Positions 37,444 through 46,564 of a DNA stretch of 64,000 nucleotides are shown piece after piece. A model generated the notes under the pieces. The model made no database searches, was not told the DNA's origin, and was given only the letters and a program-made list of their open reading frames with translations. How positions within the stretch are numbered: position 1 is the first letter of the stretch; each line of letters begins with the position of its first letter. Source of the stretch: Klebsiella grimontii (GTDB lineage Bacteria; Pseudomonadota; Gammaproteobacteria; Enterobacterales; Enterobacteriaceae). The position numbers and the translations under genes were made by a program. The stretch lies in assembly GCF_900200035.1 (NCBI RefSeq), contig NZ_FZTC01000015.1, forward strand, positions 558,001-622,000. Reading direction: 5' to 3'.

Positions 37444-37484
37444 TTAGACGGCTAAATATAACATCGCTAAACTAAGGAACTGCT
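37444..37484 (+). promoter_or_regulatory. MetJ-box-like sequence upstream of mtnB
   Basis: TTTAGACGGCTAAATATA holds AGACGGCT at 37446-37453, a 7-of-8 match to the MetJ box, inside the palindrome TTTAG-ACGG-CTAAA. The flank CATTTAGACG is identical to that upstream of mtnE. The TAAGGA site of mtnB follows. Confidence 0.6.
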
Positions 37485-38096
37485 ATGTGGCAAGAAAGAC
37501 TCGCGCAACTGGTCACCACCTGTCACTGGATCGGCGCGAAAGGCTGGGCGCCGGCTACCGGCGGCAATATGTCGGTGCGTCAGGATGAGACCTGGTGCTG
37601 GCTCAGCGAGTCGGGGCGCGATAAAGGCAGCCTGACGACGGAGGATTTCCTGCAGGTGGAGATCGCCAGCAACACAGCGCCTTCCGGGCGTAAACCCTCC
37701 GCTGAAACCGGCCTGCATACCCTGGTGTATCGCCTGTTCCCGGAGGCGAACGTGGTTCTGCACGTGCATACCGTCAACGCCACCGTGCTGTCGCGGATTG
37801 AAAAAGGCGCCACCCTGGCGCTGCAGGGCTATGAAATGCAGAAAACCCTGACCGGCCAGCACAGCCATCTCGACACCGTACCGGTCGCCATTTTTGATAA
37901 CGACCAGGATATCGACGCTCTGGCGGCGCGTATTGAAGATTATGCCCAGACCCACCCGCTGCGCTACGGCTTCCTGCTGCGTGGCCACGGCCTGACCTGC
38001 TGGGGCAAAGACATTAACGAGGCCCGTCGCCAGCTGGAAGGACTGGAGTTTCTCTTCGAATGCGAGCTGATGCGCCGCCGCTACGAACGCGACTAA
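37485..38096 (+). CDS. mtnB: Methylthioribulose-1-phosphate dehydratase MtnB
   Basis: A 203-aa class II aldolase-fold Zn enzyme that dehydrates methylthioribulose-1-phosphate. Family segments are ATGGNMSVR, LSESGRDKGSL, PSAETGLHTLVYRLFP, the metal pair HVHTVNATVL and GFLLRGHGLTCWGKD with the third His, matching enterobacterial MtnB as I recall it. ATG 37485 follows AAGGA. Unusually it is not beside mtnC-mtnD but heads an operon with an FGGY kinase and a 2-hydroxyacid dehydrogenase. A fuculose-type aldolase is the alternative reading. Confidence 0.88.
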   Translation: MWQERLAQLVTTCHWIGAKGWAPATGGNMSVRQDETWCWLSESGRDKGSLTTEDFLQVEIASNTAPSGRKPSAETGLHTLVYRLFPEANVVLHVHTVNATVLSRIEKGATLALQGYEMQKTLTGQHSHLDTVPVAIFDNDQDIDALAARIEDYAQTHPLRYGFLLRGHGLTCWGKDINEARRQLEGLEFLFECELMRRRYERD

Positions 38097-38121
38097 ATTT
38101 CTCTTCACCAACGGGTCAGGC

Positions 38122-39609
38122 ATGGATTTTTATCTCGGAATCGATATCGGCACTTCGCGCGTGAAAGCGGTGCTGTTTGATCAACGCTTTCAGGCGTGCG
38201 CCAGCGCGGCGCAGAACACCGGCCCGCGGCTGTCGGCCAACGGTGACGCCGAGCAGGACATGGCCCAGCTATGGCAATCGGTGGTGGCGATTCTGCGCGA
38301 TATCGCCCGGCATCCGGCGCTGCAAAACGGGCGTTTACGCGCCATCGGCCTCGCCGGGCAGGGCGAAGGGGTGTGGCTCAGCGACGCCGAAGGCGAACCG
38401 GTCGGGCCGGGTATTCTGTGGAGCGACACCCGCAGCCGCGAGCTGATGAGCGAACTGCTCAGCCGCCCCGGCTTTGACCGCCGTTTCTTTGACGATACCG
38501 GCACCCACCTGCAGCCCTGCAACACCAGCATGCAGCTGTGCTGGCTCAAGCATCACCAGCCGGAGCGGCTGGCGGCGGCCCGCTATCTGTTTTTCGCCAA
38601 GGACTGGATCCGCTTTCGCCTCACCGGCGTCGCGGCGCTGGATCTCACCGATGCCAGCACCTCTTTGCTGAATCAGCAGAGCGGGAAGCTCTCCACGGTG
38701 GTGCTCAATGAGATGGGCCTGGCAGATTTACAACATCTGTTCCCGCCGCTGCTGGCGCCGGACGCGCAGGCGGGCGTGCTGCGTGAAGAAGTCGCGGCGC
38801 TCACCGGGCTGCCTGCGGACACGCCGGTGGCGGCCGGCGCGCTGGATGTCTGCAGCGCGGCGCTGGGCTGCGGCGCGGTCAACGACGGCGATATCTACAC
38901 CATTCTCGGCACCACCTGCTGCACCGGTATCGTCTGCCACGGTCGCCAGTCGGTCAACGAGGGGACGCGCTACGTCACCCACACCGAAGCGGGCAGCTTT
39001 ATTAACCTTTTTCCGATGCAGGCCGGGACGCCGAACATCGACTGGCTCCAGCAGCAAATCTCGCTGGAGCCGGATTTACGGCAGCTGGAACAGAATATCG
39101 CCAGCGTCGAACCGGGCAGCGGCGGCGTCTTCTGGCAGCCCTACCTCAACGGCGAACGCGCGCCGTTCTTTAGCCCCGAGGCGCGGGCCGGTTATTTCGG
39201 CATTAGCCAGCACACCACCCGCGCGGAGCTGCAGCGGGCGGTGTTCGAAGGGCTGGCCTACGCCATCGTCGACTCGCTTCAGGGCTACCCGCAGGGCGGC
39301 GAACTGTACCTGACCGGCGGCGGCGCGGCTTCGGCGACCTGGCTGCAAATGATTGCCGACTGTACCGGCAGAACGGTGGTTTCCAGTCCTTTCAACGAGC
39401 TTAGCGCGCGCGGCGCGGCGATTCTGGCGGCGCGCAGCGTCGATGCCCTCAGCCGCTATCCGGCGCTGGAGCAGACCCGCTATCGGCCCAATCCGCAGGC
39501 GCATAGCCGCTACGCTGCGCTCTATCCGGTTTACCGCCTGCTGCGCGAGCAGATGCTCCCGGTGTGGCAGGCCCGCCGCGAGGCGCTTCAACGTATTTCT
39601 CAGGAATAA
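38122..39609 (+). CDS. FGGY-family carbohydrate kinase
   Basis: A 495-aa sugar kinase: the N-terminal phosphate-binding loop GIDIGTSRVKAVLFD, the middle LWSDTRS and the C-terminal adenosine motif LTGGGAASATWLQMIAD. It resembles xylulokinase/LsrK-type kinases, but the substrate is not identifiable. It starts 25 bp after mtnB and may be co-transcribed under the same MetJ-like control. It could phosphorylate a ketose or deoxy-sugar delivered by the nearby importer. Confidence 0.87.
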   Translation: MDFYLGIDIGTSRVKAVLFDQRFQACASAAQNTGPRLSANGDAEQDMAQLWQSVVAILRDIARHPALQNGRLRAIGLAGQGEGVWLSDAEGEPVGPGILWSDTRSRELMSELLSRPGFDRRFFDDTGTHLQPCNTSMQLCWLKHHQPERLAAARYLFFAKDWIRFRLTGVAALDLTDASTSLLNQQSGKLSTVVLNEMGLADLQHLFPPLLAPDAQAGVLREEVAALTGLPADTPVAAGALDVCSAALGCGAVNDGDIYTILGTTCCTGIVCHGRQSVNEGTRYVTHTEAGSFINLFPMQAGTPNIDWLQQQISLEPDLRQLEQNIASVEPGSGGVFWQPYLNGERAPFFSPEARAGYFGISQHTTRAELQRAVFEGLAYAIVDSLQGYPQGGELYLTGGGAASATWLQMIADCTGRTVVSSPFNELSARGAAILAARSVDALSRYPALEQTRYRPNPQAHSRYAALYPVYRLLREQMLPVWQARREALQRISQE

Positions 39610-39614
39610 CGCAT

Positions 39615-40643
39615 ATGAAAATTGTTTTTACCGCCGAGCACGCCGGCGACCTCAGCGCTTTTCAGCAACTGGGCGAACTGCGGGTGGAAGGCTGGGCGCT
39701 GGGCAAGCCGAAGCTGAGCGCAGGCCAGCTGATCGAACTGGCCCATGACGCCGAGGTGCTGGTGACCAGCTATGATGAGGTGACGGAAGCGGTGATCGCC
39801 GCCTGCCCGCGTTTACAGGTGATCGCCTGCACGCGCGCCAATCCGGTGAACATCGATACCAAAGACGCCCAGGCGCGCGGTATCCGCGTGCTCTATACGC
39901 CGGGGCGCAACGCCGACGCCGCCGCAGAGCTGACGCTGGGGCTGATGCTGAGCCTGGCGCGGCATATTCCGCAATCGCACGCGGCGCTAAAGCGCGGCGA
40001 ATTTACCCACGCCGAGAACGCCGCGCAGGCCACCCAGAGCGGGCTGCGCCGCGATGTGGTGTGGGACGTCAGTCCGCAAAGCCCCTATGAAGTGTTTAAA
40101 GGCAGCGAGCTGCGCAACAAAACCCTGGGGCTGATCGGTTACGGTAATATTGGCCGCCGGGTGGCGCGTATCGCCCGCGCCTTTGGCATGGCGGTACTGG
40201 TGGTGGACCCGTTTGTCGCCGCCGAAGATATCAACGAACCGGGTTTGCAGAAAACGACGCTTGAAGGGCTATTCCGCGAGGCGGATATCGTGAGCCTGCA
40301 TCTGAGCAGCGGCCCGCACAGCGATGGGTTGGTGAACGCGCAGCTGTTGAATAGCATGAAGCCGGGCGCGCTATTGATTAATACCTCGCGCGCGGCGGTG
40401 GTGGACGAAGAAGCGCTGATTCACGCGCTGCGCCACGGCCCGCTGGGCGGCGCGGCGCTGGATGTCTACCATCGCGAGCCGCTGTGGCGCGACCATCCGT
40501 TTGTCACCGAGTTTGATAACGTGATTATTACTCCGCATATCGCCGGGGCGACCCGGGAGAGCATTGCTAAGCATACGGCGATGATTGCCGCCGACCTCCA
40601 GCGCTATGTCGCCGGAGAGCCGCTGCTCTATCAGTGGCGTTAA
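39615..40643 (+). CDS. D-isomer 2-hydroxyacid dehydrogenase (SerA-like)
   Basis: A 342-aa NAD(P)-dependent dehydrogenase. The dinucleotide motif GYGNIG is at 175-180 and the catalytic triad is Arg259 (NTSRAA), Glu288 (HREPL) and His308 (TPHIAGAT). I chose ATG 39615 (MKIVFTAEHAG), preceded by CAGGAATAA, just 5 bp after the kinase stop. The substrate is unknown; SerA-type enzymes oxidise phosphorylated or free 2-hydroxy acids. It belongs with the FGGY kinase. Confidence 0.87.
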   Translation: MKIVFTAEHAGDLSAFQQLGELRVEGWALGKPKLSAGQLIELAHDAEVLVTSYDEVTEAVIAACPRLQVIACTRANPVNIDTKDAQARGIRVLYTPGRNADAAAELTLGLMLSLARHIPQSHAALKRGEFTHAENAAQATQSGLRRDVVWDVSPQSPYEVFKGSELRNKTLGLIGYGNIGRRVARIARAFGMAVLVVDPFVAAEDINEPGLQKTTLEGLFREADIVSLHLSSGPHSDGLVNAQLLNSMKPGALLINTSRAAVVDEEALIHALRHGPLGGAALDVYHREPLWRDHPFVTEFDNVIITPHIAGATRESIAKHTAMIAADLQRYVAGEPLLYQWR

Positions 40644-40681
40644 GCCGCGCTTGCCGCCGCGCAATGCGGCGGCGAAGCTTG

Positions 40682-41626
40682 TTATCCGCGACGGTGGGTC
40701 GCCATAAACGCCTGCGTATGCTGCCAGTCCACCACGCCGGCATCCGATCCCATCCCGGTCGCCACCAGCGCGGCGACGGCGGAAGCCACCTCGCACGCCG
40801 CTTTGACGCTTAACCCCCGGGCCAGCGCGGCAATAAAGCCGCCGCAGTAGCTGTCGCCGCAGCCGGTGGTATCTACGGCATCGACCCGGTACGGCGCGAT
40901 ATGCTCGACGGCGCCGTCGCGGGTCAGCAGCCAGGAGCCGTTCTCGCCGTCCTTCAGAATGCAGGTTCCGACGCCAAGCGCAAAGAAGAAGCGGGCGATC
41001 GCTTCCGGCTGGGTCTCTCCGGAGAGATACGCCGCTTCTTCAAGGGAGGGCATAAAGTAGTCCACCGACGGCAGCAGCGGGCGCAGCAGTTCCAGGGTAT
41101 GTTCATTGGGGGCAATCAAATCGAAGCTGGTGGTGACGCCGCGAGCCTTCGCCGCTTGCAGCAGAAGGGCGCTCTGCCCGCGATCCATCGCCGCCAGCAG
41201 GCCGGTGCCGCCGTGGTGCAGGAAGCGGCAGTCGAGGACGGCATCAAACTCCTCTTCGCGGATAAAAAGCGTATCGGAAGCGCCCCGGCAGTGTAGCGCC
41301 GGGCGCTCGCCGTTGGGGCGGATGGGCAGGATCGTCGCCGATGTTTCCTGCTGCGCGGTGCGCCGGATCAGCGAGCAGTCGATCCCCAGGCGCGCGTAGC
41401 TGGCGAGGATAAAATCGGCTTTTTCATCTTTGCCGAGGCAGGCCACCGCGGCGGTGCGAATGCCCAGCTTCGCGGCGTTAATATTGGCCCCGGCGGCGGT
41501 TCCTGCGGGGTTAAGGCGGATTTGTTCGATAAAGGCTACCCCGCCGCGCGGCGGGATGTCGATAACCGGACGACCGGCGATATCAAGAATAGTCAGGCCG
41601 ACAAAGACGGCGTCAAAGGTTGCCAT
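40682..41626 (-). CDS. PfkB-family carbohydrate kinase
   Basis: A 314-aa ribokinase-like protein with GGxG-like N-terminal sequence (NPAGTAAGANINAAKLG) and the C-terminal signature VDTTGCGDSYCGGFIAAL, with catalytic Asp258. The usual GAGD is GCGD here. It follows the importer permease by 11 bp and is last in the binding protein-ATPase-permease-permease-kinase operon, so it likely phosphorylates the imported sugar. It converges with the dehydrogenase gene. Confidence 0.88.
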   Translation of the reverse strand: MATFDAVFVGLTILDIAGRPVIDIPPRGGVAFIEQIRLNPAGTAAGANINAAKLGIRTAAVACLGKDEKADFILASYARLGIDCSLIRRTAQQETSATILPIRPNGERPALHCRGASDTLFIREEEFDAVLDCRFLHHGGTGLLAAMDRGQSALLLQAAKARGVTTSFDLIAPNEHTLELLRPLLPSVDYFMPSLEEAAYLSGETQPEAIARFFFALGVGTCILKDGENGSWLLTRDGAVEHIAPYRVDAVDTTGCGDSYCGGFIAALARGLSVKAACEVASAVAALVATGMGSDAGVVDWQHTQAFMATHRRG

Positions 41627-41637
41627 GAGAGCTCCGC

Positions 41638-42639
41638 TTAACGATGGGTCTGGCGCAGACGCGCCTGCCAGAAGGAGAGGGCCAGCGCCACCACCAGAAT
41701 CACGCCAACCAGCGCGTCTTTCACCAGGTAGTTCAGCCCCATCAGGTTCAGGCCGTTATCGATGATCGCCAGAAATAGCACCCCGCCGAGGGTGCCGGCG
41801 ATGCTGACCCGACCCAGCCGGTTGAAGGCGGTGCCGATAAAGACCGCGGCGATGGCGTCCATCAGGTAGGCCTGGCCGGCCAGCGGCGTAAACTGGCGCA
41901 AGTTGGCGGAGAGAATGACGCCGCCGACGGCGCACAGCGCGGAGGCCGCCACCAGCACCCATAGCATGGTCCGGCGATCGCGGATCCCGGCGATCCGCGC
42001 CGCTTCGCCGTTCTGGCCGATAGCGCGTACGTATTTGCCGAACAGCGTGCGTTCGGTCATCAGCCAGGCCGCCAGCCACAGCGCCAGCACAATCACCACC
42101 GGCGTTGGAATACCGGCGATATTGCCGACCGCCAGATCGTGATACTCCGGCGCCATCCGGCGGTAGGAGATAGAGCCGCCGCCGTCGGTATAGATGCGTT
42201 CGGCGCTGCTGGCGATAAACCAGGTGCCGAGGGTGGCGAGGAACGGGCGAATCTGGCAGACCAGGATCAGGAAGGCGTTCAGCAGGCCGATAATCACCCC
42301 GCCGAGCAGCGCGCAGCCCACCGCCGCCTGCCACGGCAGGTGCCAGGTTTTGAGCGCCACCAGCGCAAAGGCGGCGCCGAAATCAAGCGCGACGCCGACG
42401 GAGAGGTCAATCGCCCCGGCGCTAACGATAAGGGTCATCGCCATCGCCACGATCAGCAAAATCGCGCTGCCCTGCAGCAGATTGGCCCAGTTATCGAAGG
42501 TCAAAAATACCGGGTTCGCCCAGCCGAACAGGGCAATCGCCAGCAGGGTAATCCCGCCGAATCCCGCCCGGGAAAGCCACGCCAGCGGGCTGCTGCCGGT
42601 TTGACTCGTTGATGGGGTCTTGAGCGTCATCTGGCTCAT
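41638..42639 (-). CDS. Sugar-type ABC importer permease (second system)
   Basis: A 333-aa RbsC-like permease: SAGAIDLSVGVALDFGAAF and AIGQNGEAARIAGI are the usual membrane and loop motifs. It overlaps the other permease gene by one base. With two distinct permeases the importer channel is probably a heterodimer. Confidence 0.9.
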   Translation of the reverse strand: MSQMTLKTPSTSQTGSSPLAWLSRAGFGGITLLAIALFGWANPVFLTFDNWANLLQGSAILLIVAMAMTLIVSAGAIDLSVGVALDFGAAFALVALKTWHLPWQAAVGCALLGGVIIGLLNAFLILVCQIRPFLATLGTWFIASSAERIYTDGGGSISYRRMAPEYHDLAVGNIAGIPTPVVIVLALWLAAWLMTERTLFGKYVRAIGQNGEAARIAGIRDRRTMLWVLVAASALCAVGGVILSANLRQFTPLAGQAYLMDAIAAVFIGTAFNRLGRVSIAGTLGGVLFLAIIDNGLNLMGLNYLVKDALVGVILVVALALSFWQARLRQTHR

Positions 42640-43625
42640 CAGTTGCCTCCTTTATGTCTGACCGCCGACGCCGCCAGCACCACGAGGATCAGGCCGCCTT
42701 TGATCGCGCCCATCCAGAAAATATTCACCCCCAGCAGGCCGAGCCCGTTCGAGAGCGCATTGACCAGTACCGCGCCGAGCAGCGCCCCCCAGATGGTGAC
42801 CACCCGACGCCGCGAAAACGCCGCGCCGATAAAAGTGGCGAGGACGGTTTCCAGCAGCAGCGGCGTCGCCGTGCCGCTGGAGCTGCCGGAGCCTTGGCTG
42901 AGCAGCGGCAAAATCGCCAGGCCGGCGGCGATGCCCGCCAGCAGCCAGACGATAATGGTCAAACGGCGAACGTTGAGCCCGCTCATCTGCGCCATATCGC
43001 GGTTACCGCCCACCGCCTGTAAATGCTGGCCGAAGCGGGAGTGGTGGAGCAAAAACTGAAACAACGCGAAGACTGCCAGCAGATAGAGCAGCGGCAAGGG
43101 AATGCCGAAAAGATCGTTATCGCGAAAGGCCACCATCAGCGGGTCGTTTACCGCGATGCGCCGCTGTCCGGTCAGCAGGTCGGTCAGTCCGGTGAAGGCC
43201 ACCGAGGTTGACAGGGTCGCCAGCAGCGGCGGCAGACCCGCCGCCAGCACCAGCGTAGCGTTGACCGCGCCGCAGGCCAGGCTCACGGCAATCAGCAGTA
43301 AAAACAGCGCCAGGTACGGGGTGTTCCACTCGGCCATGCCGAGGCTGAGCAGCGCGACGCCGAGCACCGCGATGGCGGGCAGCGACAGGTCGATGCCGCC
43401 GGAGACCACATCATCGCCGCCGACGGCAATCACGCAGACCAGGCCAAAGCAGAGGATCGCCAGCGGCACGCTCTGCACCAGCATCATGCTGATATTTTGC
43501 CAGCTTAAAAAGAAAGGCGACTGCAGGCTGAGCCAGACCAGCAGCGCAAAAAAGAGAATCAGGGGAAATTTTTCGATAAGCGTCGTGATGCCCGGAAGGG
43601 GGCGGCGCTGGATACCTGCACTCAT
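42639..43625 (-). CDS. Sugar-type ABC importer permease (second system)
   Basis: A 328-aa RbsC-like permease with GGIDLSLPAIAVLG and AVGGNRDMAQMSGL motifs and 8-10 hydrophobic segments. Overlaps the ATPase gene by 4 bp upstream and the next permease by one base. Partner of the 41638-42639 product. Confidence 0.9.
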   Translation of the reverse strand: MSAGIQRRPLPGITTLIEKFPLILFFALLVWLSLQSPFFLSWQNISMMLVQSVPLAILCFGLVCVIAVGGDDVVSGGIDLSLPAIAVLGVALLSLGMAEWNTPYLALFLLLIAVSLACGAVNATLVLAAGLPPLLATLSTSVAFTGLTDLLTGQRRIAVNDPLMVAFRDNDLFGIPLPLLYLLAVFALFQFLLHHSRFGQHLQAVGGNRDMAQMSGLNVRRLTIIVWLLAGIAAGLAILPLLSQGSGSSSGTATPLLLETVLATFIGAAFSRRRVVTIWGALLGAVLVNALSNGLGLLGVNIFWMGAIKGGLILVVLAASAVRHKGGN

Positions 43626-45175
43626 ACCTGTTGTTCCTGTCCACCGTTAATCGTCACCAGCAGCGCGTCCAGCGTCAGCCCGCGGGACGGGAGGTTGGCC
43701 ACCAGCTCGCCGCGCCACATCACCAGGATACGGTCGCAAAGGCCCAGCAGCTCCGGCGCGTCGCTGGATGAGACCAGCACGCCGCGACCGCGATCCGCCA
43801 GCTCGCGGGTACGCTGATAGATATCGCTGCGCGCGCCGATATCCACCCCGAGGGTGGGTTCATCGAGAATGAAAAGCCGCGCATCGGTGCCCAGCCAGCG
43901 GGCGAGAATCGCCTTTTGCTGGTTGCCGCCGCTCATAAAACGTACCGGCAGTTCCGGACGGCCGGGGCGGATGGCGAGCTGTTCGATCCAGCCGCGCGCT
44001 TTATCCAGCGCTTTGCCGCGATGCTCCCAGCCGAAAGTGGCGGTTTCCGGTAGCGAAGCCAGATTGATATTGTCGGCGGTGGAGAAGGGGAGAATCAGCC
44101 CCTGATGGCGACGGTCGCGCGGCACCAGCGCCAGTCCGGCGCGGGTCGCCTGATACGGCGTCCGCAGCCGCTTCGCCTGGCCGTCGATGCTTATCGTGCC
44201 GCTGCGGGGGCGGCGCAGCCCGTAAAGCAGATCGACCAGCACGTCACGCCCGGCGCCCAGCAGCCCGGCGACGCCGACGATCTCTCCCGGCTGAATATCA
44301 AAGCTAATATCGTGCAGCTGCTGACCGTCGCTGAGATGGCGAACCGATAGCACCGGCGCGGCGGCATCGACCTGATGCGCGCTGCTCTGGCGAGGGGTAT
44401 AGAGCTGTTCAATGTCGCGACCGACCATCATTTTAATCAGCGCGTCGGTATTCTGCACGAGGTCCCGGTCGGGATAGCCGACGACCTCGCCGTTACGCAG
44501 CACCGTACCGCGATCGCAAAGGGCGGCGATTTCGTTGAGATAGTGGGAAATATAGAGGATCGCGATCCCCTGCTCGCGAAGGCGCAGAATCGCTGAGGAG
44601 ACCAGGCTGGCTTCCTGCGCCTCCAGCGGCGCGGTGGGCTCATCGAAGACCACCAGCTTTGCCGCGCCGTCGATCAGCGCCCTGGCGATTTGCACCAGCT
44701 TGCGCTCGGCGAGACTGAGGTCGCGGATCAGGCGGCGGGGATTGATGTCCAACTGCCAGCTGTCGCGAAAAAACGCCTGGGTGGCGGCGTTCATTCGCCC
44801 TCGGTCCAGCACCCCCCAGCGGGTGCGATACTCCTGGCCGAGGAACACCGATTCCGCCACGGTAAAGTGCGGGATCAGGTTGAGCTCCTGGTGAATAACG
44901 CGGATGCCCAGCGCTTCAATCGCCGCGGGATTGCCGAGCGGCAGCGGCGCGCCGTCCAGCGTGGCGTTGCCGCTATCGGCCCGGTAGACGCCAGCGAGGA
45001 TTTTTATCAGCGTCGATTTTCCCGCGCCGTTCTCGCCGATCAGGCCGTGAATTTCACCGGGGTTCAGAAGCAGCGTGACCGCATTTAATGCAGTCACGTT
45101 GGCAAAGCTTTTGCTGATCTGGTTCATCGCCAGGCCAGCGGCGGGGTTCGTCCCGCCGGAGGATTGAGTGATCAC
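43622..45175 (-). CDS. Sugar-type ABC importer ATPase, duplicated (second system)
   Basis: A 517-aa tandem ABC ATPase of the RbsA/MglA type. First domain: GENGAGKSTL, signature LSLAERKLVQIARAL, Walker B KLVVFDEPTAPLE. Second: GLLGAGRDVL (degenerate Walker A, as usual in this family), MSGGNQQKAILARWL, LFILDEPTLGVD. The start overlaps the binding-protein stop by 4 bp. Confidence 0.92.
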   Translation of the reverse strand: MITQSSGGTNPAAGLAMNQISKSFANVTALNAVTLLLNPGEIHGLIGENGAGKSTLIKILAGVYRADSGNATLDGAPLPLGNPAAIEALGIRVIHQELNLIPHFTVAESVFLGQEYRTRWGVLDRGRMNAATQAFFRDSWQLDINPRRLIRDLSLAERKLVQIARALIDGAAKLVVFDEPTAPLEAQEASLVSSAILRLREQGIAILYISHYLNEIAALCDRGTVLRNGEVVGYPDRDLVQNTDALIKMMVGRDIEQLYTPRQSSAHQVDAAAPVLSVRHLSDGQQLHDISFDIQPGEIVGVAGLLGAGRDVLVDLLYGLRRPRSGTISIDGQAKRLRTPYQATRAGLALVPRDRRHQGLILPFSTADNINLASLPETATFGWEHRGKALDKARGWIEQLAIRPGRPELPVRFMSGGNQQKAILARWLGTDARLFILDEPTLGVDIGARSDIYQRTRELADRGRGVLVSSSDAPELLGLCDRILVMWRGELVANLPSRGLTLDALLVTINGGQEQQV

Positions 45176-46152
45176 TGCAGTTCGCCATATCCCAGCTGTT
45201 TGTAGACCGCTTTCGCCTCCTGCGGGCCTTTCACCGGGACTACCGGAATAAAGGTTTGCAGCGGCAGCTTCTGTTTGTCGAAGTAGCGCGCGACGTTATC
45301 GGCGGAGGTCTGGCCAATCAGGTGCGGCTGCTGGGCGACGTTGGCGACGAACGGGCTGCCCGGTTCGGCCATGATCTCCAGGGTTTCCGGGCCGGCGTCG
45401 ATGGCGGTGACTTTCACGTCTTTATCGCGTCCGGTCTCTTCCAGCGCCTGAACAATACCGATTGCCGGCTGATCCCAGCAGGCCACGTGAATTGCGTCGA
45501 GCTTACCTTTCGGGTACTGGCTCAGCAGTTCGAGGGTTTTCTTCCGCGCGTCTTCCGGGGAGTTGGCAAACTGTTCGGCCAGCTCCGGCTGAATAATATG
45601 AATATCCGGGTAATCTTTAAGGACATATTTCCACTGGTCGTAACGAATGCCGCAAATACGCAGGGAGCTGGAGAATGCGTTAAATACCGCGACGTTGCCT
45701 TTGCCGCCCAGTTCATCGGCCATATAACGACCAATGGTTGACCCTAAAGTGTAGTTATCTGAGGTGGTGTTATTGACCGAATATTTCGAAACGTGGTCTA
45801 CGGTAAATACCGGAATGCCGGCATCGCGTAGCGCTTTGAATTTAGGCTCAACGGCGCTGTCGCCCAGAATGCTAATTACCGCATCAACCTTACGCGACAG
45901 TAAAATATCGTGGTTATTCGCATGAACCTGGTTATCGCGGCCGCCGTCGACGCCGATCGCTTTACCACCCAGTTTCTCTACCTCTTCAGTCGCACCCTTA
46001 TAGGCTTCACGATCCCAGAAGTGCTGCGTGCCGACCACGGCGACGCCGATGGTTTTTCCCTGAAGCGATAACGCCTCTGCCGCCAGAGCGTTAACGGAGG
46101 CAAGCGAGAGCAGGCCCAGCGCGATGGGCAATAATTTCATTTTCTGCGACAT
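45172..46152 (-). CDS. Periplasmic sugar-binding protein (second system)
   Basis: A 326-aa RbsB-like binding protein with a signal peptide (MSQKMKLLPIALGLLSLASV, cleaved near LAA-EA). Binding-fold segments GKTIGVAVVGTQHFWDREAY and DAVISILGDSAVEPKFKALR are visible. I chose ATG 46152; ATG 46140 would also give a signal peptide. First gene of the operon; the substrate is unknown, perhaps the sugar used by the PfkB kinase. Confidence 0.9.
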   Translation of the reverse strand: MSQKMKLLPIALGLLSLASVNALAAEALSLQGKTIGVAVVGTQHFWDREAYKGATEEVEKLGGKAIGVDGGRDNQVHANNHDILLSRKVDAVISILGDSAVEPKFKALRDAGIPVFTVDHVSKYSVNNTTSDNYTLGSTIGRYMADELGGKGNVAVFNAFSSSLRICGIRYDQWKYVLKDYPDIHIIQPELAEQFANSPEDARKKTLELLSQYPKGKLDAIHVACWDQPAIGIVQALEETGRDKDVKVTAIDAGPETLEIMAEPGSPFVANVAQQPHLIGQTSADNVARYFDKQKLPLQTFIPVVPVKGPQEAKAVYKQLGYGELQ

Positions 46153-46564
46153 TGTTATTATGGTCCTGTGATGGAGGTGGCTGCGGAGCAGTAGCATGAC
46201 AATAACCGCCACGCAACCTCAAATACAAAATATGTCTAAGTTATATCAACAATGTTATATCGCAGATTTGCCTGAGGAAAACTTAAATTTGTCATCGGCA
46301 ACCTGAAAATATTTCATGATGCGGCTTTATCCATTTTTATTTTGTGGGTTTAATTTGCTTGCCAGTATTATTTATTCAAAACACTATTGCTGCTTAATTA
46401 TTATTAATGTGGCTCTTTAATATATCGCTTTATGCAATAACCTTGAGTCATTCTTAATGGATAATGCCTTTGATGCAGTGGATTGTATGGCTGCCGATGT
46501 TTTATTTTTATTGTTCCGGCGATTTATTATAGCGACCATTATCGGGTGACAAACAACAGGCACT
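46153..46564. promoter_or_regulatory. Long AT-rich divergent promoter region
   Basis: A 412-bp gap between the second importer and the S/N-oxide reductase, much more AT-rich than the genes (runs of TTTATTTTTATTG type). It holds no plausible gene. ATATGTCT near 46228-46235 matches a MetJ 8-mer at 6 of 8 positions but stands alone. No regulator can be named. Confidence 0.4.

Noticed and set aside
46228-46243. MetJ box before the second importer
   Set aside because: ATATGTCT matches 6 of 8 positions, but the adjoining 8-mer does not match, so no tandem array.
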